A DNA stretch of 29,952 nt from Actinomycetes bacterium. Lineage in GTDB: Bacteria; Actinomycetota; Actinomycetes; Actinomycetales; Microbacteriaceae. Below the pieces are notes generated by a model. The model did not search any database and was not told the origin of the DNA. It worked only from the letters and a program-made list of their open reading frames with translations. Positions within the stretch are counted from its first letter, which is position 1, and each line of letters begins with the position of its first letter. The DNA lies in NCBI GenBank assembly GCA_023428065.1, contig JAEYZI010000001.1, forward strand, positions 1-29,952, in the 5' to 3' direction. This document shows, in pieces, positions 23,821-29,952 of this stretch. The translations under genes were made by a program, and so were the position numbers.

Positions 23821-23836
23821 GGTCTAGCGCTAGACC
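23821..23836. promoter_or_regulatory. Second palindrome GGTCTAGCGCTAGACC
   Basis: A perfect 16-bp palindrome with the same half-sites (GGTCTA/TAGACC) as the DasR core but set 4 bases further apart by GCGC. It lies 14 bases after the yajQ stop and about 150 bases upstream of the GntR start. It may be a second operator for the same repressor or for another GntR protein. Confidence 0.45.
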
Positions 23837-23849
23837 AACTGCGCACGGC

Positions 23850-24338
23850 TCAGCGGAAGTTCACGAACTGCAGCGCGACGTCGAGATCCTTGCCCTTGAG
23901 GAGCGCGATGACGGCCTGCAGGTCGTCGCGGCTCTTCGACTGCACGCGCAGCTCGTCGCCCTGGATCTGCGACTTGACCGACTTGGGGCCCTCGTCACGG
24001 ATGATCTTCGAGATCTTCTTGGCGTCGTCGGAGGAGATGCCCTCCTTCATGCGGGCCTCGATGCGGTACTCCTTGCCGGACGCGAACGGCTCGCCCGCGT
24101 CGAGGGAGCGCAGCGACACCCCGCGCTTGATGAGCTTCTGCTCGAAGACGTCGAGCACCGCCTTCACGCGGTCCTCGGAGTTCGCCTTCATGAGGATCTT
24201 CTCGCCCGAGAACTCGATCGAGGCGCCCACATTCTTGAAGTCGTACCGCTGCGCGATCTCCTTCTGCGCCTGACTCAGTGCGTTCTGAGTCTCCATCGAG
24301 TCGACCTTGCTCACGATGTCGAAAGAGGAATCTGCCAT
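23850..24338 (-). CDS. yajQ: YajQ family nucleotide-binding protein
   Basis: A 162-residue YajQ (DUF520) protein of standard length. The characteristic start MADSSFDIVSKVDSMETQNA and the segments KEIAQRYDFKN, KILMKANSEDRVKAVLDV and LQAVIALLKGKDLDVALQF are seen as MADSSFDIVSKVD, AQRYDFKN and VALQFVNFR. Relatives bind cyclic di-GMP or nucleotides/RNA; the role in this organism is unknown. It is divergent from the transglycosylase gene with 23 bases between the starts. Confidence 0.95.
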   Translation of the reverse strand: MADSSFDIVSKVDSMETQNALSQAQKEIAQRYDFKNVGASIEFSGEKILMKANSEDRVKAVLDVFEQKLIKRGVSLRSLDAGEPFASGKEYRIEARMKEGISSDDAKKISKIIRDEGPKSVKSQIQGDELRVQSKSRDDLQAVIALLKGKDLDVALQFVNFR

Positions 24339-24361
24339 GTCGCCATGCTAGGACTTGGGGC

Positions 24362-25132
24362 GTGCGTGCCCGTCTCCCGATCGTCGGCGCGATCGTCGCG
24401 GCGGTCGCGGCGCTCGCCCTTCTCGTGGGCGGGATCACATGGTTCCTCGCCCCGCGCGGCGGGTTCGGCGGCCTCCCCGCCGCCGAGGAGCCGCTCCCGA
24501 GCTGGGCCCCTCCGGCCGAGCCGCCCGTCGCGGCGACCGTGCCAACGGGGCCGGGCATCGCCGGACTCCCCGACCCGGACTGGCTCGCGGCCACAGCGGA
24601 GGCGACCGGCATCCCCGAACGTGCGCTCGCCGCCTACGCCGGCGCCGCCATCCTCAAGGCCCAGACGATGCCGGAGTGCCGCCTCGACTGGGCGACCCTC
24701 GCGGGGCTCGGCGCGACCGAGTCGCGGCACGGGACGCACGGCGGCTCGCGGCTCGACGAGGGCGGCACGGCCACCCCGGGGATCTTCGGCGTCGCGCTCG
24801 ACGGCGACGGGGTCGCGCTCGTGCCCGACAGCGACGGCGGTGAGATCGACGGCGACGCGGAGGCGGACCGCGCGGTGGGGCCCATGCAGCTCATCCCGGA
24901 GGCGTGGCGGAACTGGCACGTGGACGGCGGCGGCGACGGCGTCGAGGATCCGCAGAACATCGACGACGCGGTGCTCGCTGCGGCGAACTACCTGTGCCGC
25001 GCGAGCGCGGCGTTCGACACCGAGGAGGGCTGGCGCGCCGGCATCCGCTCCTACAACTCCCCGGAGCGCTACCTGGGCACCGTTGCGCAGTTCGCGATCC
25101 GTTATGCGGAGGCCGCCCCCGCCCCCCGCTGA
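24362..25132 (+). CDS. Membrane-anchored lytic transglycosylase
   Basis: A 256-residue SLT-like peptidoglycan lyase. An N-terminal hydrophobic helix (about 6-30, LPIVGAIVAAVAALALLVGG) anchors it outside the membrane, followed by a proline-rich linker (35-65). Catalytic Glu120 lies in GLGATESRHGTHGG, followed by AVGPMQLIPEAW and SYNSPERYLGTV, all family motifs. The GTG at 24362 is the only sensible start; a TAGGAC about 10 bases upstream could be the -10 of a near-leaderless transcript. Longer reading from 24278 overlaps yajQ and is a shadow. An array of repeats follows its stop. Confidence 0.88.
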   Translation: MRARLPIVGAIVAAVAALALLVGGITWFLAPRGGFGGLPAAEEPLPSWAPPAEPPVAATVPTGPGIAGLPDPDWLAATAEATGIPERALAAYAGAAILKAQTMPECRLDWATLAGLGATESRHGTHGGSRLDEGGTATPGIFGVALDGDGVALVPDSDGGEIDGDAEADRAVGPMQLIPEAWRNWHVDGGGDGVEDPQNIDDAVLAAANYLCRASAAFDTEEGWRAGIRSYNSPERYLGTVAQFAIRYAEAAPAPR

Positions 25133-25135
25133 TGC

Positions 25136-25310
25136 TGTTGTGCAGGGGTCTGCGGTTGTGCAGGAGTCTGCTGTTGTGCAGGAGTCTGCTGTTGTGCAGG
25201 ATGCGGCGGGCTCCGGTCATCTCGTGGCCCCGAGAATCCGGGCCTCGCCGCGCGAACTCCTGCACAACGTCCGGGAGTTCCTGCACAACAGCAGACTCCT
25301 GCACAACAGC
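25136..25310. repeat. Intergenic array of 18-bp repeats in direct and inverted orientation
   Basis: Four tandem copies of TGTTGTGCAGGAGTCTGC or close variants start at 25136, 25154, 25172 and 25190 (the last degenerate). After 44 bases three copies in opposite orientation follow (25252-25269, 25273-25290, 25291-25308). As a result 25170-25201 and 25279-25310 form a perfect 32-bp inverted repeat around 77 bases. It lies between the stops of the convergent transglycosylase and LacI genes. It could act as a double-stranded terminator, a protein-binding array or a mobile repeat element; no transposase is near. Confidence 0.85.
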
Positions 25311-25365
25311 GAACCCCCCGAGGCGGGCGGCGCGAGGGGGGCGCGGCGGCAGGCGGATGCGCGCG

Positions 25366-26376
25366 CTACGGGCGCCGGGCCGTCGACGAGCGCACGACGA
25401 GCTCGTAGGGTAGGTCGATGTTGAGCTCCTCCGCGGCGCGATGTCCGGGGTGGAGCTCGTCCATGAGCACCTCGACGGCCATTCGGCCCTGCATGTCGGG
25501 GAACTGCGCGATCGTCGTGAGGCCGAAGAACTCGGCGAGCTCGTGATCGTCGATGCCGATGATCGACACGTCGCCCGGCACGTGCATCCCGAGGTCTTTC
25601 GCGGCGAGGATCGCGCCGATGGCCATCTCGTCGGATGCCGCGAAGATCGCGGTGGGACGCCCCGCGGGGTTGCCGAGCAGCTGCTTCGCCGCCCGGTAGC
25701 CGCCCTCCATCGTGAAGTCGGCGGCGTGGAAGAAGCGGTCGGGCGTCTCGAGCCCCGCGCTGCGCATGGCCTCCTCGTAGCCGTGGCGCCGGTTGGTGGG
25801 CAGGTGGAAGTCCATCTCGAGGGCGTCACCGCCGATGTGCGCGATCTCGGTGTGACCGAGGGAGAGCAGGTGCTCCGTGGCCAGGCGGCCGAGCTCGACG
25901 TCGTCGAGACTCAGGGTGCGCACGCCGGGGAGCGGCCCGCCGACGCCGACGATCGGCTTGTCGAGGTCGATGAGGCGTTTCACCTCGTCCGGCGTCAGCT
26001 CGAGCGAGACGGCGATCACCGCATCCACGCGCTTGCGCAGCAGGAAGTGCTCGAACACGAGCCGGCGCTCCTCGTCGCTGCCGCCGAGGTTGTAGAGCGT
26101 GAGGTCGTAGCCCTGCTCGAGCAGGGCCGACTCGGCGCCCTCGATGACGGCGCCGTAGAACCAGCGGTTGAGGAAGGGGATGACGACGCCGACGTTGCGC
26201 GTGCGGCCGGTGGCGAGCCCCGACGCGCTCGAGGAGACGACGTAGCCGAGCTCGTCCGCGGCAGCGTGCACCTTCGCACGGGTCGCGGGCGACACCGAGC
26301 CCCGGCCGGAGAGCGCCCGCGAGACCGTCGCCGCGGAGACTCCCGCACGCTGGGCGACCTCGTGGATGCCGGGCAC
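25366..26376 (-). CDS. LacI-family transcription factor
   Basis: A 336-residue repressor. The N-terminal helix-turn-helix IHEVAQRAGVSAATVSRALS is followed by the hinge helix region (LGYVVSSSASGLATGRT) and a periplasmic-binding-protein-like effector domain (NVGVVIPFLNRWFYGAVIEG onward, with IGIDDHELAEFF). The ligand is probably a sugar or related compound. It starts at GTG 26376 with AGGAGG 4 bases upstream, and TAGGAT (26412-26407 on the minus strand) is a plausible -10. No transport or sugar gene is directly adjacent, so its targets are elsewhere. Confidence 0.93.
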   Translation of the reverse strand: MPGIHEVAQRAGVSAATVSRALSGRGSVSPATRAKVHAAADELGYVVSSSASGLATGRTRNVGVVIPFLNRWFYGAVIEGAESALLEQGYDLTLYNLGGSDEERRLVFEHFLLRKRVDAVIAVSLELTPDEVKRLIDLDKPIVGVGGPLPGVRTLSLDDVELGRLATEHLLSLGHTEIAHIGGDALEMDFHLPTNRRHGYEEAMRSAGLETPDRFFHAADFTMEGGYRAAKQLLGNPAGRPTAIFAASDEMAIGAILAAKDLGMHVPGDVSIIGIDDHELAEFFGLTTIAQFPDMQGRMAVEVLMDELHPGHRAAEELNIDLPYELVVRSSTARRP

Positions 26377-26453
26377 GCGTCCTCCTGCAGGGTGATGACT
26401 GCTCGCATCCTATCGGCGGCGCGCGCGTGGTCTTCGGGGCGGTCGCGACCTTG

Positions 26454-26459
26454 TATCCT
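26454..26459 (+). promoter_or_regulatory. Possible -10 box (TATCCT) of the tRNA gene
   Basis: TATCCT lies 46 bases before the tRNA 5' end, with TCTTCG as a weak -35 seventeen bases upstream. A TTGACT at 26459-26464 is an alternative -35 but has no good -10 behind it. Confidence 0.3.
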
Positions 26460-26505
26460 TGACTGGCGCGAGCGGTTGGTGATCACACGAGTCGAGCGCG
26501 CACCT

Positions 26506-26587
26506 GGCGAGTTACCCAAGCGGCCAAAGGGATCTGACTGTAAATCAGCCGGCATAGCCTTCGGGGGTTCGAATCCCTCACTCGCCA
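26506..26587 (+). tRNA. tRNA-Tyr (GTA anticodon)
   Basis: The acceptor stem GGCGAGT (26506-26512) pairs with ACTCGCC (26580-26586), with A as discriminator at 26587. The anticodon loop CTGTAAA holds GTA at positions 34-36. A long variable arm (about CCGGCATAGCCTTCGG) makes it class II, as expected for bacterial tRNA-Tyr. The T-arm has GGTTCGAATCC. CCA is not encoded (CCC follows), so it is added after transcription. It is followed by a terminator at 26597-26628. Confidence 0.97.
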
Positions 26588-26596
26588 CCCACGCAG

Positions 26597-26628
26597 AAAG
26601 GCCCGGCAGCGCACGCTGCCGGGCCTTT
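26597..26628. terminator. Bidirectional rho-independent terminator
   Basis: A 14-bp perfect stem (AAAGGCCCGGCAGC and its complement) with a 4-base loop GCAC. It is T-flanked on both strands, and sits between the tRNA (plus) and the 3' end of the beta-helix gene (minus, stop at 26642), so it can end both transcripts. Confidence 0.93.
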
Positions 26629-26641
26629 CGCATCGGGTCGT

Positions 26642-28195
26642 TCAGTCGGCGGTGACGCGGCGACGGCTGCGTGCGAAGAGCACGATGCCGGCGCCGAGGA
26701 GCAGCACCGCGGCCGCGCCGAGCGGGCCGGCCTCCGCACCGGATGCCGCGAGCACGCCGCGGGGCCCCGCCGCGATCTTGATGGCGACGACGCGCACCGT
26801 GCCGCTCGTCTGGCCGAGGAACACCAGTCGGTGTCCGCCCGCCTCGAGCGCGCTCAGGTCGACGCCCGTCAGCACGACGCGGCCGTTCACGACGGGGAAC
26901 GTGCCGAGGTAGATGGGCGTCGAGTACGCGTAGACGTCGACCCACTGGTCGTCCTCGTCGCCCCACGGAAGCTCGCCGTCGAGCGGCGCCGCGGGGTCGA
27001 GGGAGTCGAGTTCGCCGTCGCTCGAGAACTCGTCGGAGGAGTCGGGCAGGTCGAGGTCGTCGAGCGCGTCGGAGTCGGCTGCGGGCGGGGCCGCGGGCGC
27101 CTGGGGCGCCTCCGTGAGCGTGCCGGTGCACGCTGCGTCGGCGCACCATGCGGCGACCGTGACGTTGGTGAGCTGGTCGGCCTCCGGACCCGTGGCCGTG
27201 CCCCACCAGTTCGCGCCGAGCTCGTAGGGGTCGCCCGAGGTGCGCACCACCGCCTTGCCCGTGCCGAGCAGGCTGTTGCGCTCGACGGTGATGCCGGTCG
27301 CCGTGGCGCCCACCCAGACGGAGGTGCCCGGGCCCGTGAACGCGTTGCCCGTGACGCTCGTCGTGGTCGCGGCCGACATGATCGTCACCGCGCCCTCGCC
27401 CGTCGCGGTCGCGGGCATGTCGATCGTGTTGCCGCTCACCGTGTTGCCGTAGCCGTAGAGCGAGAGTCCGCGCTTCTTGATGCCCGTGATGACGTTGCCG
27501 CTCACCACGAGATCGTGCGCTGACGACGAGATCGCGTAGCTGTTGTCGCGGAAGACGTTGCCGCTCACGAGGCCGCCGACGGTGGTCGAGCCGTCGTGGT
27601 GCACGCCCCATCCGCTGTCCGCGAAGAGGTTGCCCGTGATGGCGACGAGGTCGCCGTAGCTCGAGATGCTCTTGCCGACGACGCCCACGAAGCGGTTGTT
27701 GACGATGCTGCCGCCGTCGGCGACTCCCGCGGCGTAGATCGCGTTGGCGGGGCTCGTGAACGTGAAGCCGTCGATCGAGACGAACGGCTTGTTGAAGGTG
27801 AACTCGACGTCGACGCTCGACTCGGTGGCGGCCGCGGCCGTGGCGCGTGCCGAGCCGACGCCCGCCGAGACGCCCGCCTGCGCGCCGAGCAGTGTGAGGT
27901 CGGCGACCGAGACGGTCACCTTGCCCTCCGTGTAGGCGCCCGCGCACACCTTCACGGTGTCGCCCGCGGAGGATGCGGCGATCGCCGACGCGATCGTCGT
28001 GTACCCCGCTGCGGCCCCGCACGCGGTGCCGGGGGCGGATGCGGCTGCGGCCGGGTCGACCCACCGCACGGTCGCGGCGGCGGACGCCGGGGATGCCGGG
28101 ACGAGCACTCCCGCGGCGAGCGTCGCGGCGGCGATGAGGCTCAGAACAAGGCGTCGACGGGGGATCGGCGCGGCGGATGGGTAGTCAGCAGGCAT
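26642..28195 (-). CDS. Secreted, cell-surface right-handed beta-helix protein
   Basis: A 517-residue exported protein. The signal peptide (1 to about 39: RRRLVLSLIAAATLAAGVLV, ending ASPASA) is followed by NosD/PbH1-like parallel beta-helix repeats (about 55-300; recurring patterns such as IVNNRFVGVVG, ITGNLFADS, VSGNVFRDN, VSGNTIDM and VTGNAFTG). A helix cap region (WWGTATGPEADQLTNV), a very acidic linker rich in Asp and Ser (about 350-400) and a beta-rich domain follow. The C-terminus has LAASGAE, a hydrophobic helix and RSRRR, like a sortase or membrane anchor. ATG 28195 has GAGGTGA about 6 bases upstream; GTG 28204 is an alternative. Polysaccharide binding or lysis is likely for the helix fold but not shown. 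Confidence 0.85.
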   Translation of the reverse strand: MPADYPSAAPIPRRRLVLSLIAAATLAAGVLVPASPASAAATVRWVDPAAAASAPGTACGAAAGYTTIASAIAASSAGDTVKVCAGAYTEGKVTVSVADLTLLGAQAGVSAGVGSARATAAAATESSVDVEFTFNKPFVSIDGFTFTSPANAIYAAGVADGGSIVNNRFVGVVGKSISSYGDLVAITGNLFADSGWGVHHDGSTTVGGLVSGNVFRDNSYAISSSAHDLVVSGNVITGIKKRGLSLYGYGNTVSGNTIDMPATATGEGAVTIMSAATTTSVTGNAFTGPGTSVWVGATATGITVERNSLLGTGKAVVRTSGDPYELGANWWGTATGPEADQLTNVTVAAWCADAACTGTLTEAPQAPAAPPAADSDALDDLDLPDSSDEFSSDGELDSLDPAAPLDGELPWGDEDDQWVDVYAYSTPIYLGTFPVVNGRVVLTGVDLSALEAGGHRLVFLGQTSGTVRVVAIKIAAGPRGVLAASGAEAGPLGAAAVLLLGAGIVLFARSRRRVTAD

Positions 28196-28236
28196 GGTGG
28201 TCACCTCGGGTCGACACGGGCCGTCGGGTGGACGGA

Positions 28237-28266
28237 CTGTACCCACGATCACACCGTTCTGTACCC
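28237..28266. promoter_or_regulatory. Direct repeat CTGTACCC spaced by two helix turns
   Basis: CTGTACCC occurs at 28237-28244 and 28259-28266, a 22-bp period, in the divergent spacer between the beta-helix gene (minus) and the small acidic protein gene (plus). Two copies on the same DNA face suggest a regulator site, but the protein is unknown. Confidence 0.3.
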
Positions 28267-28394
28267 CGATCCAAGGGAAGCGGCGAAATGTCCCGCGAAC
28301 TGGGGGTGGATCGCGGGCGCCCGTGTCGGGGGTGTCAAGCCCCTCGGCGGATGCGGGGGGCGCGTGGGAGCTTCGAGGCAAGGAGGTGTCGAGT

Positions 28395-28583
28395 ATGGAC
28401 ACGAACGAACGAGACGAGGAGCTCGCCGGACAGGATCTCGAGCCCGGCGGGATGGATGTCGCCGGCACGGGTGGCACGGGGCCGGAGTCGGGCGGGGACC
28501 TCCCGACCGACCCCCAGACCGGCCAGCCCGTCGACCCCGATCCGGTGGACGACGCGAACCCCGATACCGACGGCGTCGGCTGA
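28395..28583 (+). CDS. Small acidic, probably disordered protein
   Basis: A 62-residue protein rich in Asp, Glu, Gly and Pro without a hydrophobic segment or cysteine, likely disordered in the cytoplasm. It has a very strong ribosome site (AGGAGGT about 7 bases before the ATG at 28395), which argues for real expression. Its reading frame ends in front of a long hairpin. No family recognised. Small acidic proteins of this kind are common in actinobacteria, and a stress-related role is only a guess. Confidence 0.7.
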   Translation: MDTNERDEELAGQDLEPGGMDVAGTGGTGPESGGDLPTDPQTGQPVDPDPVDDANPDTDGVG

Positions 28584-28588
28584 CGCAC

Positions 28589-28646
28589 CGAGACGGCGGT
28601 CCCGCCCAGACATCCGCGCGAGCGGAGGGGCGGGGCCGCCGTCTCG
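28589..28646 (+). terminator. Long nested hairpin after the small acidic protein gene
   Basis: A 19-bp stem pairs 28589-28607 with 28628-28646 (CGAGACGGCGG..., one T:G mismatch) and encloses a small hairpin TCCGC-GCGA-GCGGA (28613-28626). There is no T-run. It starts 6 bases after the stop at 28583, so termination of this short gene is the simplest role. Confidence 0.65.
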
Positions 28647-28679
28647 TACGTCGGCGGCAAGGTGCAGGAATAGTCAGGT

Positions 28680-28709
28680 TTGCATAGGCATGCCGGAGCG
28701 TGGCAACAT
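28680..28709 (+). promoter_or_regulatory. Weak candidate promoter of the SAF oxidoreductase gene
   Basis: TTGCAT at 28680-28685 and CAACAT at 28704-28709 have an 18-base spacer, giving a start near 28716, just before the palindrome at 28721. The match to the consensus is poor; this is offered because the palindrome would then overlap the transcription start. Confidence 0.25.
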
Positions 28710-28720
28710 CCTGAGTGTTC

Positions 28721-28735
28721 GATGGTCTGACCATC
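28721..28735. promoter_or_regulatory. FadR/GntR-type operator GATGGTCTGACCATC
   Basis: Perfect 7-bp arms (GATGGTC and GACCATC) around one base contain TGGTCTGACCA, which fits the TGGTnnnACCA type bound by FCD-domain (FadR-subfamily) GntR regulators. It lies 31 bases before the oxidoreductase ATG. The regulator gene is not in the window. Confidence 0.6.
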
Positions 28736-28765
28736 CAACAGACCGACACAACGAGGAGTCGCCCG

Positions 28766-29952
28766 ATGAACCTGCATCGACTGCTGGAGCGCAGAACCGC
28801 CACGGGCGGCCCGATCCGGGTCGGGGTCATCGGCGCCGGGAAGTTCGCCTCGATGTTCCTCACGCAAGCCGTGGGGAGCCCGCACCTGCACGTCGTCGGG
28901 GTGGCCGACATCGATCCCGTGAAGGCCCGCGCCGCGCTCCACCGCACCGGCTGGCCCGCCGAGCGGTACGCCGCGAGCTCGCTCGACGACGCCGTGCGGA
29001 CGGGCGGCACCGCCGTCATCGAGAGCGCGGACGCGCTCATCGCGCACCCCGAGGTCGAGGTCATCCTCGAGATCACCGGCAACCCCATCGTCGGCACCTA
29101 CCACGCGGTCACCGCCATCGATCACGGCAAGCACGTGATCATGGTGAACGTCGAGGCGGACTGCATGGTCGGCCCCCTGCTGCAACGGCGCGCCGAGGCG
29201 GCGGGTGTCGTGTACTCGATGGCCTACGGCGACCAGCCTGCGCTCATCTGCGAGCTCGTCGACTGGTGTCGGACGGTCGGGTTCGACGTGGTCGCCGCCG
29301 GGAAGGGCACCAAGTACCTGCCCGAGTACAACTACTCGACGCCGGACACCGTGTGGGACTACTACGGGTTCACGCCCGAGCAGCTCGCGACGGGCGACTT
29401 CAACCCCAAGATGTTCAACTCGTTCCTCGACGGCACGAAGTCGGCGATCGAGATGGCGGCGGTCGCCAACGGCACCGGACTCGTGCCGCAGGACGAGGGG
29501 CTCCTGTTCCCCGCGGCGAGCAAGGACGACCTGCCGACGGTCTTCCGCGAGCGCCGCCTCTCCGGGGGGAGCCTCACCCGGCGGGGCACGGTGGAGATCG
29601 CCTCCAGCATGTACCGCGACGGCACCGAGGTGCCCGACAACCTGCGCTGGGGCGTGTACGTCACGTTCGAGGCGGTCACCGACTACGCCGTGCAGTGCTT
29701 CGCGGAGTACGGCGTGCACACCGACGAGACCGGTCGCTACGGCTCGCTGTACCGCCCGTACCACATGATCGGCCTCGAGCTCGGCGTGAGCATCGCGATG
29801 GCGGCGCTCCGCGGCGAGGCGACGGGCGCGCCGGAGAGCTTCCTCGGCGACGTGGTGACGACGGCGAAGCGCGACCTGCGTGCCGGCGAGACCCTCGACG
29901 GCGAGGGCGGCTACACGGTGTTCGGCAAGCTCGCTCCCGCCGCGGCCTCGCT
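28766..29952 (+). CDS. NAD(P)-dependent oxidoreductase, homoserine-dehydrogenase-like with SAF domain (partial)
   Basis: The open frame runs from ATG 28766 to the window edge (395 complete codons, no stop). The Rossmann fold has GVIGAGKFASMFLTQAV, then VVGVADIDPVKARAAL. A central catalytic domain follows (VVAAGKGTKYLPEYNYSTPD and neighbours), and the C-terminal region starts a SAF/FlgA-like fold (TTAKRDLRAGETLDGEGGY). Such proteins are often found in sugar-acid or polyol pathways, but the substrate is not readable. AACGAGGAG about 7 bases upstream is the ribosome site, and a FadR-type operator lies before it. The gene probably heads an operon that continues outside the window. Confidence 0.85.
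   Translation, partial: MNLHRLLERRTATGGPIRVGVIGAGKFASMFLTQAVGSPHLHVVGVADIDPVKARAALHRTGWPAERYAASSLDDAVRTGGTAVIESADALIAHPEVEVILEITGNPIVGTYHAVTAIDHGKHVIMVNVEADCMVGPLLQRRAEAAGVVYSMAYGDQPALICELVDWCRTVGFDVVAAGKGTKYLPEYNYSTPDTVWDYYGFTPEQLATGDFNPKMFNSFLDGTKSAIEMAAVANGTGLVPQDEGLLFPAASKDDLPTVFRERRLSGGSLTRRGTVEIASSMYRDGTEVPDNLRWGVYVTFEAVTDYAVQCFAEYGVHTDETGRYGSLYRPYHMIGLELGVSIAMAALRGEATGAPESFLGDVVTTAKRDLRAGETLDGEGGYTVFGKLAPAAAS

Noticed and set aside
23821..23836. Terminator for yajQ
   Set aside because: The palindrome has no loop and no T-run, so it is a poor RNA hairpin; an operator is more likely.
25136..25310. CRISPR array
   Set aside because: Repeats are adjacent without unique spacers and switch orientation in the middle; no cas gene is near.
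24904..25413. Open frame reading through the repeat array (LLCRS-type repeats)
   Set aside because: It starts inside the transglycosylase gene in another frame and the repeat period of 18 keeps any frame open by chance; no ribosome site.

Overview
The window is a high-GC (about 70% or more by eye) actinobacterial chromosome segment. Leaderless GTG starts behind TAGGRT-type -10 boxes, menaquinone genes, shared-ATPase sugar ABC transport, a DasR-like operator and frequent GGATGC/GCATCC hexamers point to Microbacteriaceae. That placement is inferred from style and gene content, not from a marker gene. No insertion sequence, phage gene, rRNA or CRISPR array was seen, and no gene-free stretch exceeds about 235 bases.

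Layout. 1-4155: the end of one gene, a DUF805 membrane protein, and a minus-strand group of sensor kinase, LuxR-type regulator and a membrane protein. 4220-7382: divergent menaquinone genes (isochorismate synthase on one side; demethylmenaquinone methyltransferase and polyprenyl diphosphate synthase on the other). 7438-10243: FprA-type ferredoxin/NADP reductase (plus) overlapping cardiolipin synthase (minus) tail to tail. 10323-15473 (minus): four tightly coupled genes for an ECF-like sigma factor, a 151-residue protein of unknown function, a cytoplasmic subtilisin-like protease with a four-fold FHSTNP repeat, and a TPR-CHAT caspase-like protease. This cassette is the best candidate for an undescribed system.

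15531-23671 (minus): a nine-gene amino-sugar operon. A GntR/UTRA repressor is followed by an ABC importer without ATPase (lipoprotein and two permeases), a BadF-type sugar kinase, NanE epimerase, a cytoplasmic ceramidase-family amidase, a SIS-domain protein and NagB. Nearly every junction overlaps by 4 bases (ATGA/GTGA) or has a gap of 1-2 bases. The logic appears to be uptake, phosphorylation, conversion to GlcNAc-6-P, deacylation by an unknown enzyme (no nagA is present; the ceramidase-like protein is a candidate), then NagB to fructose-6-P. Palindromes upstream resemble DasR/NagR operators. A perfect 17-bp stem lies just after the start of the first permease gene.

23850-29952: YajQ, a membrane-anchored lytic transglycosylase, an intergenic array of 18-bp repeats in direct and inverted orientation, a LacI regulator, tRNA-Tyr, a secreted beta-helix protein with a C-terminal anchor, a tiny acidic protein, and the start of a homoserine-dehydrogenase-like/SAF oxidoreductase behind a FadR/GntR-type operator. 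The last gene runs off the window.
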